From Rothia koreensis (lineage in GTDB: Bacteria; Actinomycetota; Actinomycetes; Actinomycetales; Micrococcaceae): a stretch of DNA of 64,000 bases. Below the pieces are notes generated by a model. That model was not told the origin of the DNA. It ran no database searches and was given only the letters and a program-made list of their open reading frames with translations. Within the stretch, counting starts at the first letter, position 1, and every line of letters begins with the position of its first letter. Where the stretch lies: contig NZ_NOIQ01000001.1 in NCBI RefSeq assembly GCF_004136575.1, positions 124,001-188,000 on the forward strand, read 5' to 3'. Of the stretch, positions 29,637 to 38,730 are shown in pieces. The translations under genes were made by a program, and so were the position numbers.

Positions 29637-30962
29637 CTAATCGGGCTGGTCGCGCGGATCGTCGCGTTTGATACTGGTGACCGAGGCGTCGAAACCGCCG
29701 GAGGCCACGCGAACGGTGACCGTGGAATCCGGGGTGAGGGATTGTGCATCGTGCACCACGGACCCGTCCGAGTCCTGCACCACGGCGTACCCCCTGTCGA
29801 GGGTCTTCTGCGGCGAGAGCGATCTGACGCGAGAGCGCAAATGCGCGATGGAATCCACGTGACGGTCCACGGCGACACGCACCGCTCGCAACGCTCGTTC
29901 TCTGGCGGTGTCCGTTTCTTCCTCGCGAGCCATGAGCATGGTTTCCGGGTTGGCCAGGACCGGTCGGGACCGGTACTGGTGCAACCCATTCGACTCGCGT
30001 TCGATGAAGATGCGCAGAGCACGCTCGGTGGTGGCTCGTGCCTGGTTGATGCGCAGGCGTTCTTCCTCCACATCGGGGACGACGGTCTTTCCGGCGTCGG
30101 TGGGGGTGGATGCTCTCCAATCGGCGACGTGATCCAGCAAGGGCTGGTCGGCCTCGTGCCCGATCGCGGAGACCACGGGAGTCCCGGCACGGAAAACCGC
30201 TCGGAGCATGTCCTCCTCGCTGAAGGGGAGGAGGTCTTCGAGCGCGCCTCCGCCTCGCGCGATGACGATGACATCGACCGCGGGGTCCGCGTCCAGTTCT
30301 TGAAGGGCCGCGGTGACCTGGGCCAGGGCCGTCGCACCCTGCACGGCGACCTCCCTGACTTCGAACTGGGCGGCGGGCCAACGCAACCGTGCGTTTCGGA
30401 TGACGTCTTTCTCCGCGTCCGAGTCCCGCCCCGTGATGAGACCGATGCGGTGGGGAAGCACCGGTAATGGCTTCTTGGCGTCCGGGTCGAACAGGCCTTC
30501 GGCTTGTAGTTTGCGACGGAGACGTTCGATGCGCTCCAGCATGTCTCCCAGGCCGACCTGGCGAATTCCGCTGCCGACCATGGACAATCGCCCGGTTTTC
30601 TTCCAGAAGTCGGGCTTGAGACGCACGACCACGCGCATACCGTGTTCCAGATCGCCATCGAACCGGGCGACCTCCGACTGGAACAGGCTCACCGGGACGG
30701 AGACTTCCTCATGCAGATCCCGAAGGGTCACGTATGTGACTCGGGCCCGTTTCTTGAGTTCGATGATCTGGCCTTCGACCCAACTGGGATCGCACCGTGA
30801 GATGTACTGACTCATTTTGGTCGAGAGCACATGCAACGGCCAAGGGTTGTCCGGGGTGGTGTCCCGGGCGAGTTGCGGCAAGGGTGCCTTCTGGCCGTCC
30901 CCGTCGGCTTCTGAGGACGACGTCGCGGGATCGAATTCGTCAGGGGATCGCGGATTGCTCAT
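29637..30962 (-). CDS. xseA: Exodeoxyribonuclease VII large subunit
   Basis: XseA is the catalytic subunit of exonuclease VII. The 441-residue protein has the N-terminal OB-fold (tRNA_anti-like) domain at about residues 40-135 with VEGQIIELKKRARVTYVTL. The catalytic domain carries GLITGRDSDAEKDV near 185, VIVIARGGGALEDLLPF near 240 and SAIGHEADQPLLD near 275. I prefer ATG 30962, 6 nt after the TAAACA -10 box; an in-frame TTG two codons upstream is possible. xseB follows. Confidence 0.95.
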   Translation of the reverse strand: MSNPRSPDEFDPATSSSEADGDGQKAPLPQLARDTTPDNPWPLHVLSTKMSQYISRCDPSWVEGQIIELKKRARVTYVTLRDLHEEVSVPVSLFQSEVARFDGDLEHGMRVVVRLKPDFWKKTGRLSMVGSGIRQVGLGDMLERIERLRRKLQAEGLFDPDAKKPLPVLPHRIGLITGRDSDAEKDVIRNARLRWPAAQFEVREVAVQGATALAQVTAALQELDADPAVDVIVIARGGGALEDLLPFSEEDMLRAVFRAGTPVVSAIGHEADQPLLDHVADWRASTPTDAGKTVVPDVEEERLRINQARATTERALRIFIERESNGLHQYRSRPVLANPETMLMAREEETDTARERALRAVRVAVDRHVDSIAHLRSRVRSLSPQKTLDRGYAVVQDSDGSVVHDAQSLTPDSTVTVRVASGGFDASVTSIKRDDPRDQPD

Positions 30963-30968
30963 GGTCAA

Positions 30969-30974
30969 TGTTTA
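30969..30974 (-). promoter_or_regulatory. -10 box of a leaderless xseA transcript
   Basis: TAAACA on the minus strand lies 6 nt before ATG 30962. Confidence 0.45.
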
Positions 30975-31048
30975 CCAGGGCCGACCGACAGAATAAGGAC
31001 CTTCGGCATTCTGTGGATGAGAATACAGCGGTGTTTCCGGTGAACGAT

Positions 31049-31054
31049 TACGGT
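31049..31054 (+). promoter_or_regulatory. -10 box of a leaderless membrane-protein gene
   Basis: TACGGT lies 6 nt before ATG 31061. It diverges from xseA. Confidence 0.4.
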
Positions 31055-31060
31055 GGTCCC

Positions 31061-31993
31061 ATGCCTCGTTCCGTTCCCTGGACCCTTCGCTGGGTGTTCT
31101 CTGTCATCGCTGCGGTGTTTGCGGTCTGCCTGGCGACTCTCACGCTGTTGTTGGCGTGGTTCCAGCAGTCCGTGGGAGACGAGTCCCATTTCGTATCGAG
31201 TGCCGATGACGTGATCCAGGAAGAGTCATTCCGCTCGGACCTGGCGGATGCCGCGACCCAGCAGATCATGGATTCGGATTCCGTGCAGCAGTATTTGGGC
31301 GACGGATCGACGATCGGGGGCCTGCCGGGCCTCCAGAGCTGGGCCAAGGACCGTGCTTCCGGTTTGATGCACTCGACCGTGAAGGGCGTGGTCGACTCCG
31401 AGGACTTCCGGTCGACATGGAAGCAGACGGCCAAGGAAACCCACGCGAGCAACTTCGGTGACGACCCGTCCTCGACCCTTGTGGTGGACGCGAGTCCGAT
31501 CTACCAGTCGGTCAACGACACGGTGGAGAACGCGGTCCACATCGACCTGGGACTGGGAGATGATACGGCTCGGATCGAGCTGGAGAAGGCGCCTTCCTCG
31601 GGTGAGGAGGGCCCCATGGCCCACTTCCTGCACAACGCCCAGTCCCTGGCCGCCGTCGCCCCCACCTACGGGGCGGTAGCGGTGGTGGCGACTCTCGTTT
31701 CGGCACTCGCTGCTCCCCGCGGCAAGTCACTGTTCGTCGCTCTGGTTGCTGCGGCCGCCGGTCTGGTCACCTGGGTGAGCATGACCGTCTTGGCGGCCCG
31801 CTTCCATGCCCAGCTCGACACCGTGGAGGGTACAGGCGGGCTCATCGCGCAGCACATGGGTGATGCGTTGACGTCCAACGTCCAGGCATGGGCCCTGACG
31901 AGTCTGGGAGTGGGATTGGGGATCGCGCTGATCCTGGTGATCATCCACGTGATGAATGCGTCCCGCCACGCGAACCATTCGCACACCTTCTAG
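31061..31993 (+). CDS. Hypothetical integral membrane protein
   Basis: I recognise no named family in this 310-residue protein. A first helix at residues 10-30 is followed by an extracytoplasmic region of about 160 residues. Three further helices lie near 195-215, 218-240 and 270-292, and the C-terminus is His-rich (NASRHANHSHTF). The arrangement resembles actinobacterial envelope proteins found beside xseA. ATG 31061 is chosen because the first helix starts directly after it and a -10 box lies 6 nt upstream. Its stop overlaps the rmuC stop on the other strand. Confidence 0.75.
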   Translation: MPRSVPWTLRWVFSVIAAVFAVCLATLTLLLAWFQQSVGDESHFVSSADDVIQEESFRSDLADAATQQIMDSDSVQQYLGDGSTIGGLPGLQSWAKDRASGLMHSTVKGVVDSEDFRSTWKQTAKETHASNFGDDPSSTLVVDASPIYQSVNDTVENAVHIDLGLGDDTARIELEKAPSSGEEGPMAHFLHNAQSLAAVAPTYGAVAVVATLVSALAAPRGKSLFVALVAAAAGLVTWVSMTVLAARFHAQLDTVEGTGGLIAQHMGDALTSNVQAWALTSLGVGLGIALILVIIHVMNASRHANHSHTF

Positions 31994-33195
31994 GAGGCCG
32001 ACCGGTCCTCCGGCTCGGGCGCGGCCTCATGGAATTCCGGCGCGCTCAGAGGCTTGGGTGCCGTTTCCACGGGAGAGGCTTCGAGACGTTCGTCCGAAGC
32101 GGCGGTCGGATCCAACTCATTGATCTTCCGCGCCGTGACGAAGACCCGTGATTCGAGGGAACCCAACATCGAGTTGTAGGACTCGACGCTGCGGGTCAGC
32201 GCCCTCCCCATGCTCTTCAGGTGTCCGCCGACGCTCGAGAGCCGTTCGTACAGCTGACGCGAGTGGGCCAAGAGTTCCCGGGCATTCTGCGAGACCGCTT
32301 CCTGCCTCCACGAGAGGGCCACCGCCTTGAGCGAGGCCAGCAAAGACACCGGCGACACCAGAGCGACCCCACGCGATGAGGCATAGTCCAGCAAGTTCGA
32401 ATCAGAACGCAGCGCAGCGGACAGAGCCGATTCCATGGGAAGGAAGCACAGCACGATCTCGGGGGACGTCTCACGTGCTTCCCAATACCGCTTCGAAGAC
32501 AGGGCATCCACGTGGGAACGCACCGCTTTGGCATGTTTGGCCTCCCAGGCGGCCTTTTCTGATTCTTCCTCTGCTTCCTGGGACTCCAAATACGAGTCCA
32601 ACGGAGCCTTGGAATCCAGGACCAATTCCTTGCCGCCGGGCAACGAAACCACCATGTCCGGGCGCAGGCGACGCGCTTCCCCGGACTCGTCCCGAACTTC
32701 GGAGACCACCTGCTCGGAATAGGAGACGTGGCGCTCCATGCCTGCCGCTTCGACGACGCGCCGCAGCTGCGCCTCTCCCCACGAGCCGCGAGCGGTCGTG
32801 GAGCGGAGCGCGCTGGAGAGATGGTGCGTTGATTCCCGCAGTTCCTCCTGACCGCGGCGGGAGACCTCCAAAGCTTCTCTCACGGAGCCGAATTGATCGG
32901 CGCGCTCGCGTTCCATCTGCCGGACCTGTTGTTCGACCGTGGCCAGCTGGTTCTTGACGGGTGCGAGAGCGCGCAGGACATCCTGGTCCGTGCGGGCGCG
33001 GTTCTCCAGGCTTTCCACGCGTTGGGCCAACTGCTCCCTGCCCTCCTGGGCCGCCGACAGATCGCTGCGCAGACGAGAGTTCTCTTCAGTGAGGTCCGCA
33101 TCCGACGTGCGAGAGCGTGCACCGAGCACGAATCCGACAATGCCCCCGATCACGAGGGCCAGCAGAGTTGAAAGTACAAGAGGCAATCCGGTCAT
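31990..33195 (-). CDS. rmuC: DNA recombination protein RmuC
   Basis: RmuC-family proteins limit inversions at short repeats and carry a predicted PD-(D/E)XK-type nuclease core. The 401-residue product has one N-terminal helix (residues 5-25), a coiled coil to about residue 130 and then the RmuC domain. That domain contains GSWGEAQLRRVVEAAGM, LRPDMVVSLPGGKELVLDSK near 180 and CFLPMESALSAAL near 250. The RPDMVV and LVLDSK segments supply the expected acidic and Lys residues. The C-terminal 40 residues are acidic and disordered. Confidence 0.93.
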   Translation of the reverse strand: MTGLPLVLSTLLALVIGGIVGFVLGARSRTSDADLTEENSRLRSDLSAAQEGREQLAQRVESLENRARTDQDVLRALAPVKNQLATVEQQVRQMERERADQFGSVREALEVSRRGQEELRESTHHLSSALRSTTARGSWGEAQLRRVVEAAGMERHVSYSEQVVSEVRDESGEARRLRPDMVVSLPGGKELVLDSKAPLDSYLESQEAEEESEKAAWEAKHAKAVRSHVDALSSKRYWEARETSPEIVLCFLPMESALSAALRSDSNLLDYASSRGVALVSPVSLLASLKAVALSWRQEAVSQNARELLAHSRQLYERLSSVGGHLKSMGRALTRSVESYNSMLGSLESRVFVTARKINELDPTAASDERLEASPVETAPKPLSAPEFHEAAPEPEDRSAS

Positions 33196-33281
33196 GATTC
33201 CACTGTGCCAGGACGGACTGACAACTTAAGACAAGCGATGGGTGCCGGAGTCTCTCGTCGCGGCCTGTTGCTGGTCCTTCT

Positions 33282-33893
33282 TCACAGCCACCCGCTGTCC
33301 TGGGCCTGACGCACGGCCTCGAACCTGTTGTTGGCATTCGTTTTCCGGATCACGGAGGACAGGTGGTTGCGGACCGTCCCGTTCGACAAGCTCAAAGAGG
33401 AGGCAATGGCCTTGACGCTCGATCCGTCCTGAGCTGCTCGACAGACCTCGATTTCCCGATCGGTCAGGGGGTTCTCGGGGCTGAAGAGAGACTCCTGTGC
33501 CAGCGACGGATCGATGACCCGCAATCCGGAGTCCACTCGCCGGACCGCCTCGGCAAGTTGGGCAGGGGGAGTGTCCTTGACGACGAAACCCCGGACTCCC
33601 GCGGACAGGGCCCGCTTCAGATAGCCCGGTCGCCCGAACGTGGTCACAATGATGACCCCGCAATCCAGGCCGGCGTCCCGCACCAGCTCGGCCGCCTCGA
33701 TGCCAGTTCCTCCCGGCATCTCGATGTCCAGGAGGGCGACGTCGACCGAAGAGCTCCGGACGGCGTCGAGCACCTGGTCGCCCCGGCCGACTTGGGCGAC
33801 CACCTCAATATCGGGTTCGGAATCCAACAGGACCGCCAGGGCTCCGCGGACGAGGTCCTGGTCGTCCGCAATGAGGACTCGGATGGTGCTCAT
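33282..33893 (-). CDS. LuxR-family (NarL/DesR-type) response regulator
   Basis: The 203-residue protein has a receiver domain with the acidic pocket DD at residues 10-11, the phosphorylated Asp56 in LLDIEMPG and Lys106 in VVKDTPP. A C-terminal LuxR-type helix-turn-helix (LTDREIEVCRAAQDGSSVKA, then NGTVRNHLSSVIRKTNANNR) follows. Its ATG overlaps the TGA of the kinase gene (ATGA) with GGAGG upstream, so the pair is translationally coupled. It likely controls the ABC transporter genes of the same operon. Confidence 0.93.
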   Translation of the reverse strand: MSTIRVLIADDQDLVRGALAVLLDSEPDIEVVAQVGRGDQVLDAVRSSSVDVALLDIEMPGGTGIEAAELVRDAGLDCGVIIVTTFGRPGYLKRALSAGVRGFVVKDTPPAQLAEAVRRVDSGLRVIDPSLAQESLFSPENPLTDREIEVCRAAQDGSSVKAIASSLSLSNGTVRNHLSSVIRKTNANNRFEAVRQAQDSGWL

Positions 33894-35020
33894 GGTTCCT
33901 CCAAGGGGGAGCGATCGCCGTTCATGGTGACGAGGACCCGGGTCCCCGGGTGCTCGCCGTCGAGCAGGTCTTCGCGGGGCACCACGTTTTCGACGACGAG
34001 TACCCCGCCCGCTTGTTCGACCCGCTCTCGCAGGCCGTTCAGACCATTGCCGAAGTCCGAACCGATGCCTCGGCCGTCGTCCGTGACCTGTATTTTTTCG
34101 GGTGTGAGCATGACGGAGCAACGCGAGGCACCCGAATGCCGGACCACGTTGGTCACCGCCTCCCTCACGGCCCAGGAGAACAAGGATGCATTGACCCCCG
34201 AAACCTCTCGGGCCGATGGCGACGACGGGAGATCCGCCGTGATGCCCGCGGTCGCGAGAGCCGTGCCGGCGGCGTCGATCTCGCCCGCAAAATCGGGTTG
34301 CCGCAGGCGTGTGACGGTCGAACGAACGTCCGCCAGCGCCGTCCTGGACAACCGAGCGATCTCCAGGACCTCTTGTCTGGCGCCCTCGGGATCGGACTCC
34401 ATGGTCCGCGCCGCGACCTCGGACTTCAGGTTGATCACCGTCAACGAATGACCGAGCAGATCGTGGACGTCGCGGGCGACGGTCTCGCGCTCGGTCGAGA
34501 CCGCAAGATCCTGGCGGAGACGGTTCTCGACGTCTTCCCGTCGCGCAGCGATGGCGACGACCAGAACGATGATCGGGCCCAACACGGTGCCGCTCAGCAC
34601 GTAGGGAAAGGCCCCGGAATCGGCGGCCAGAAGGACGGCGACGTTCGTGGCGACCACCAGCGCGGAGGTGAGAAGGATCCCGGCGCGGGACGGCAGCAAG
34701 AACAAGAACGCGGCGACGAAGAACGTGGTCAGGTTGACCACACTGAGTCCGATGAGGAGAGACAGCGCGGCAACGATGATTGCCATGAGTGCGATCCAGC
34801 ACCAATACAGTCTGTACCGGCGTCTTACCAGAAGTTCGGAGTAGCCGAAGCCTCCAGCGTAGATGACGCAGAACAAGCCGATCAAGGTCAATCCCGCACC
34901 GAGTCCGAGCGGCGTGTGCTGAACGTAGAAGAGCGGAATGACCGCAAAGACCACAAAGATCAGCCAGACCCCGGCCTGCACCGCACGGATCGCCTGGAAC
35001 CGGGGCCTCTCAGGTTTCAC
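33890..35020 (-). CDS. DesK-type sensor histidine kinase
   Basis: About five membrane helices fill residues 15-155. They are followed by a HisKA_3 dimerisation helix with the phospho-acceptor His in ARDVHDLLGHSL near residue 181, and a HATPase_c domain with VREAVTNVVRHSGAS and DDGRGIGSDFGNGLNGLRER near 320. This layout is typical of DesK/LiaS-like sensors that detect membrane or envelope stress. GTG 35020 overlaps the permease stop (GTGA), with AAGGA upstream. The protein is 376 residues long. Confidence 0.92.
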   Translation of the reverse strand: MKPERPRFQAIRAVQAGVWLIFVVFAVIPLFYVQHTPLGLGAGLTLIGLFCVIYAGGFGYSELLVRRRYRLYWCWIALMAIIVAALSLLIGLSVVNLTTFFVAAFLFLLPSRAGILLTSALVVATNVAVLLAADSGAFPYVLSGTVLGPIIVLVVAIAARREDVENRLRQDLAVSTERETVARDVHDLLGHSLTVINLKSEVAARTMESDPEGARQEVLEIARLSRTALADVRSTVTRLRQPDFAGEIDAAGTALATAGITADLPSSPSAREVSGVNASLFSWAVREAVTNVVRHSGASRCSVMLTPEKIQVTDDGRGIGSDFGNGLNGLRERVEQAGGVLVVENVVPREDLLDGEHPGTRVLVTMNGDRSPLEEP

Positions 35021-35781
35021 TTGCGTTCCTTCTGTCGACGGCTCAGGACGGCACACGCCCCGGAGAAGACGAGTGTCCACGCGATGACGTTGACCACGGC
35101 ATACCACAACGGATCGGTCACGGTGCCGGTCCCGTCGCTGATGGCCTGGATGCCATCAGTCAGAGGATAACGTGCCAGGCTCGAGGCTCCGTAGAGCGGG
35201 GTGAAGCGTGACAGGCCCATGAGGAACTCGGGCAGTGGAGAGAACGCGTTACCGATGAAGGACAGGATGACCAACGCCGTACTGGAGATCGAGACCGCGG
35301 ATTCCGACCGGAAGAGCAACCCGAACATCATTCCGTAGAAGCCGAAGGGGAGCGCGACCACCACGGCGAGCACGGCGCACGTGATCCACTCGCCGGCAGG
35401 CATATCGGCTTGGGTGAACAGCCCGGCAATGTTCACGGCGAGCACGGGGAGCAGGGCGCGAACCAGGATGATGACGCCCTTCGACGCGAGCATCGCGGGT
35501 GTCGGAAGTGGCGTCAGGGCCAACTGGCGTCCCCACCCCGTGGATTGTTCGACGACGACGTTGCCGGTCGTCGCGCAGGCCGCCACGACGCCGCCGTAGA
35601 CCGCCATCCCGATCATCACGTAGGCGGCGGTATTGCCATCGTTCAAAGGAGCCTCGGCATAATCCTGCATCGCCCCGAAGAGCAGGTAGAAGACCACGGG
35701 GAGGATCACGGAGAAGACGACGCCGGAACGGTCGGCGAGGGTCCTGCGGAGGTCGATGAGTGTGAAGGCTGCGATATTCAT
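35017..35781 (-). CDS. ABC-2 type transporter permease
   Basis: The 254-residue protein has six predicted helices and the ABC-2 membrane profile, with RRTLADRSGVVFSVILPVVF near residue 12 and the late LSFIGNAFSPLPEF segment. It pairs with the ATPase encoded 14 nt upstream. Exporters of this kind with DesK/DesR-type regulators handle lipids, antimicrobial peptides or drugs. The substrate cannot be inferred. Its stop codon overlaps the kinase start. Confidence 0.9.
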   Translation of the reverse strand: MNIAAFTLIDLRRTLADRSGVVFSVILPVVFYLLFGAMQDYAEAPLNDGNTAAYVMIGMAVYGGVVAACATTGNVVVEQSTGWGRQLALTPLPTPAMLASKGVIILVRALLPVLAVNIAGLFTQADMPAGEWITCAVLAVVVALPFGFYGMMFGLLFRSESAVSISSTALVILSFIGNAFSPLPEFLMGLSRFTPLYGASSLARYPLTDGIQAISDGTGTVTDPLWYAVVNVIAWTLVFSGACAVLSRRQKERK

Positions 35782-35795
35782 GGTTGTCCTCCCGG

Positions 35796-36725
35796 TCAGT
35801 GGGTGTGGTCGGATCCGGCGAAGGAGGCTTCGGGGCGATCCGTGGTGAGGGCGAGAAATGCGTCTTCGAGGGAGCCGGCGGAAATGGTGAGGCCGGTGGC
35901 TCCCGTTCGCGTGAGCAGATGGCGGGCGAGTTCGTCCGATTGGTCGGTGGTCATCGTGGTTCGGTCCCCGTCAATCGAGACGGATTGGACGCCCGGCAGG
36001 GACGAGGCCTCGACGTCGTCGGGGAGCACGGCCGAAACCTGGCTCGGGGCGGCGTGGGCTCGCACGTCGTCGGTCGGGCCGTCGACGACGACGCGACCAT
36101 TGCCGACCATGATGATCCGCTGGGCGAAGTTCTGTGCTTCTTCGATGTAATGGGTCGCGAACACGATGGTCCGCCCGCTGCTGGCCTGGGTCTTCATGGA
36201 TTCCCAGAATGTGTGGCGGGCATTGGCATCCATGCCGCTGGTCGGTTCGTCCAGAATCAGCAGGTCAGGGGAGGAGAGGATCGCCAGCGCGAAGCGGATG
36301 CGCTGTTGTTCGCCTCCTGAACATTTGACGACCTTTCTGTCCGCCAGATGCGTCAAATCCGCCTGGTCCAGCACCGTGTCCAGGGGCAACGGGTTCCGGT
36401 GCGTGGCCGCGATCATTCGAATCGTGTCCCGGACGGTGAGGTTGGGCAGCAGGCCGCCGGTCTGCAGCACCGCACCGATCCTTCCGTGGGCGATGGCCTG
36501 GTGCGGTGTTCCGCCGAAGGTCCTGACCGTCCCTGACGAGGGTTTGGTCAGCCCCAGAACCATGTCGATGAGCGTCGACTTCCCGGCACCGTTGGGGCCC
36601 AGGAGCCCGATGATTTCCCCGGATCCGACCTCGACGTTGACGCCGTCCACGGCGTTGAACGTCCTCCCGGATCCGTCCTTGAAACTCTTGATGAGGCCTT
36701 GGGCCTCGATGACCGTGTTGTTCAT
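35796..36725 (-). CDS. ABC transporter ATP-binding protein
   Basis: The 309-residue ATPase has Walker A GPNGAGKST at residues 43-51, the Q-loop in AVLQTGGLLPNLTVRDT, the signature CSGGEQQR (variant of LSGGQ) near 134, Walker B LLILDEPTSGMD near 155 and the switch His in FATHYIEEA. A C-terminal extension of about 85 residues is typical of drug or bacitracin exporters. It is the first gene of the operon ATPase-permease-kinase-regulator. Confidence 0.94.
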   Translation of the reverse strand: MNNTVIEAQGLIKSFKDGSGRTFNAVDGVNVEVGSGEIIGLLGPNGAGKSTLIDMVLGLTKPSSGTVRTFGGTPHQAIAHGRIGAVLQTGGLLPNLTVRDTIRMIAATHRNPLPLDTVLDQADLTHLADRKVVKCSGGEQQRIRFALAILSSPDLLILDEPTSGMDANARHTFWESMKTQASSGRTIVFATHYIEEAQNFAQRIIMVGNGRVVVDGPTDDVRAHAAPSQVSAVLPDDVEASSLPGVQSVSIDGDRTTMTTDQSDELARHLLTRTGATGLTISAGSLEDAFLALTTDRPEASFAGSDHTH

Positions 36726-36790
36726 GGTTCAAGATTCGCCGCTTCCGGTCGAGGGCACGCATACGGGATGTCACCGTTTGTCCATGACGT

Positions 36791-36819
36791 TTGTCAGGGG
36801 TACCGGAGGCGGGCAGGAT
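36791..36819 (+). promoter_or_regulatory. Promoter of a leaderless OsmC-like gene
   Basis: TTGTCA (36791-36796) and CAGGAT (36814-36819) have the ideal 17-nt spacing. ATG 36826 follows after 6 nt. Confidence 0.6.
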
Positions 36820-36825
36820 GAGGAC

Positions 36826-37284
36826 ATGAGCGAGAACATGGATGACCAGTCAGCACGCCAGCAGGATCCCGGATACCGTTCGGTCGAGGTACAGCGGCTC
36901 GGCAAGACCCGTTACCGCGCGACGAACGCAACCGGCGACGCCGTCGAATTCGGGCAGGGCGAGGGGCTGATGAGCCCGGTCGAGTTGTTGCTGGCCGCGA
37001 TCGGCGGGTGCTCGGCGATCGACGTCGACGTCGTGACGTCGCGCAGGTCCGAACCGGAAGAGTTCCGGGTTGTCGCGAGCGGGATCAAGGACAAGGACGA
37101 GAGCGGAGGAAGCCGCATGCGCGATATCGAGCTCTCCTTCTCTGTGAAGTTTCCCGAGGGCGAGGTCGGCGACAAAGCCGCGTCCATGGTTCCTCGCCTG
37201 GTCGAGCTGGCCCGGACCAAGGACTGCACCGTGTCCCGGACTGTGGAGCACGAGACGGACGTCAGCATGCGGATCGAGGACTGA
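36826..37284 (+). CDS. OsmC family protein
   Basis: OsmC/Ohr proteins are thiol peroxidases that reduce organic hydroperoxides. The 152-residue product has the family segment LMSPVELLLAAIGGCSAIDV near residues 48-66, where GGC supplies the first reactive cysteine, and a second cysteine in KDCTVSRTV near 132. Length is normal. ATG 36826 is chosen from the leaderless promoter. It diverges from the ABC transporter operon and precedes ychF. Confidence 0.88.
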   Translation: MSENMDDQSARQQDPGYRSVEVQRLGKTRYRATNATGDAVEFGQGEGLMSPVELLLAAIGGCSAIDVDVVTSRRSEPEEFRVVASGIKDKDESGGSRMRDIELSFSVKFPEGEVGDKAASMVPRLVELARTKDCTVSRTVEHETDVSMRIED

Positions 37285-37411
37285 ACACACCTTGAGTTTT
37301 GGGCATTTCTCGCGTCCGTTGGGGGTGTGAATGCCCTTTGGCGCGAGGCACGCGTGGACCGGTCGTTTCGGGGGCTTCGAAGGTCGCCATGACCTCGGCC
37401 GACGTGGCGGG

Positions 37412-37417
37412 TAGGAT
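37412..37417 (+). promoter_or_regulatory. -10 box of a leaderless ychF transcript
   Basis: TAGGAT lies 8 nt before the GTG start at 37426. Confidence 0.5.
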
Positions 37418-37425
37418 AGGGCACC

Positions 37426-38529
37426 GTGGCTTTAACTATCGGAATCGTGGGGCTGCCCAACGTGGGCAAGTCGACCCTCTTCAACGCACTGACCCGCAGC
37501 ACCGTCGTCGCGGCGAACTACCCGTTCGCGACCATCGAGCCGAACGTGGGTGTGGTGAATCTGCCGGATCCGCGGCTCGAGCGTCTCGCCGAGATCTTCT
37601 CCTCCGAGCGGATCCTTCCGGCGACGGTGTCCTTCGTGGACATCGCTGGAATCGTGAAGGGCGCCTCGGAAGGCGAGGGCCTGGGCAACCAGTTCCTCGC
37701 GAACATCCGTGAGGCGCACGCGATCGCGCAGGTCGTGCGGGCCTTTGACGATCCCGACGTCGTCCACGTGGACGGGAAGATCGACCCCGCCTCGGACATG
37801 GAGACGATCAACACCGAGCTGATTCTGGCCGACCTGCAGACTTTGGAGAACGCGATCCCGCGCCTCGAGAAGCAGGTCAAGATCAAGAAGGGCGACGCCG
37901 CCCAGCTCGAGGCGTACCAGCAGGCCCAGAAGATCCTGGAAGAAGGGGAGACCATCTTCCGGGGTGCCGCGGGGGCGAAGCTCGACACCTCCTACCTGCG
38001 CGAGCTCAACCTGCTCACCGCCAAGCCGTTCATCTACGTCTTCAATTGCGACGACGGCGTCCTCCAGTCCGAGGAGCGTCAGCAGGAACTCCGCGAGCTG
38101 GTGGCCCCGGCCGAAGCCGTGTTCCTGGACGCGAAGCTCGAGGCCGACATCGTCGAACTGGACGAGGACGAAGCGCGCGAAATGCTGGAAATGTCCGGAC
38201 AGGACGAATCCGGCCTGGACAAGCTGGCTCGTACCGGATTCCACACCCTGGGGCTGCAGACTTACCTTACGGCCGGCCCCAAGGAGGCACGCGCCTGGAC
38301 GATCAACAAGGGCGACACAGCCCCGCAGGCCGCCGGCGTGATCCACACCGATTTCGAACGCGGCTTCATCAAGGCCGAAATCGTCTCCTACAACGACCTG
38401 GACGCCCTGGGCTCGATGGCCGAAGCCAAGTCCGCCGGCAAGGTCCGGATGGAAGGCAAGGACTACGTCATGCAGGACGGGGACGTGGTGGAGTTTCGTA
38501 GTGGATTAACCTCTGGTGGGAAGAAGTAG
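37426..38529 (+). CDS. ychF: Redox-regulated ATPase/GTPase YchF with atypical C-terminus
   Basis: YchF (OLA1) is a ribosome-associated P-loop ATPase. The 367-residue product starts exactly as the family does (MALTIGIVGLPNVGKST, G1 at residues 8-16). It has DIAGIVKGASEGEGLGNQFL and the C-terminal TGS domain with TAPQAAGVIHTDFERGF. The family normally ends in VEFRFNV; here it reads VEFR and then nine foreign-looking residues, SGLTSGGKK. All genes after this point are accessory, so the last codons may come from an element inserted at the 3' end. Function is probably kept. Confidence 0.93.
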   Translation: MALTIGIVGLPNVGKSTLFNALTRSTVVAANYPFATIEPNVGVVNLPDPRLERLAEIFSSERILPATVSFVDIAGIVKGASEGEGLGNQFLANIREAHAIAQVVRAFDDPDVVHVDGKIDPASDMETINTELILADLQTLENAIPRLEKQVKIKKGDAAQLEAYQQAQKILEEGETIFRGAAGAKLDTSYLRELNLLTAKPFIYVFNCDDGVLQSEERQQELRELVAPAEAVFLDAKLEADIVELDEDEAREMLEMSGQDESGLDKLARTGFHTLGLQTYLTAGPKEARAWTINKGDTAPQAAGVIHTDFERGFIKAEIVSYNDLDALGSMAEAKSAGKVRMEGKDYVMQDGDVVEFRSGLTSGGKK

Positions 38530-38730
38530 GACTCGTTTCCCACTCGGACTCAACAGAGATCACGAAGGCAGGAGTTCGCCAGCCCCTCCGTGATGCGCAG
38601 AGTGCTAGAGGTCTGTACGAATGGAGAGTGGCCAGTGACTAAAGATCCGCTCGACGCGCCGCAGTTGACTTTCGCGCTCAATGTCAGTGGCCCGTTCTAG
38701 TGTTCGAGGTGTCGATAAGGAGGATGAGCA
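38530..38730. other. Left edge of accessory region, non-coding
   Basis: These 201 bases hold no supported gene. A 6-bp inverted repeat ATCACG/CGTGAT (38559-38594) and a TTGACT hexamer (38665-38670) are present, but no -10 box fits it. The stretch should hold the promoter of the GHKL/nuclease gene and perhaps the end of the integrated element. Confidence 0.4.
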
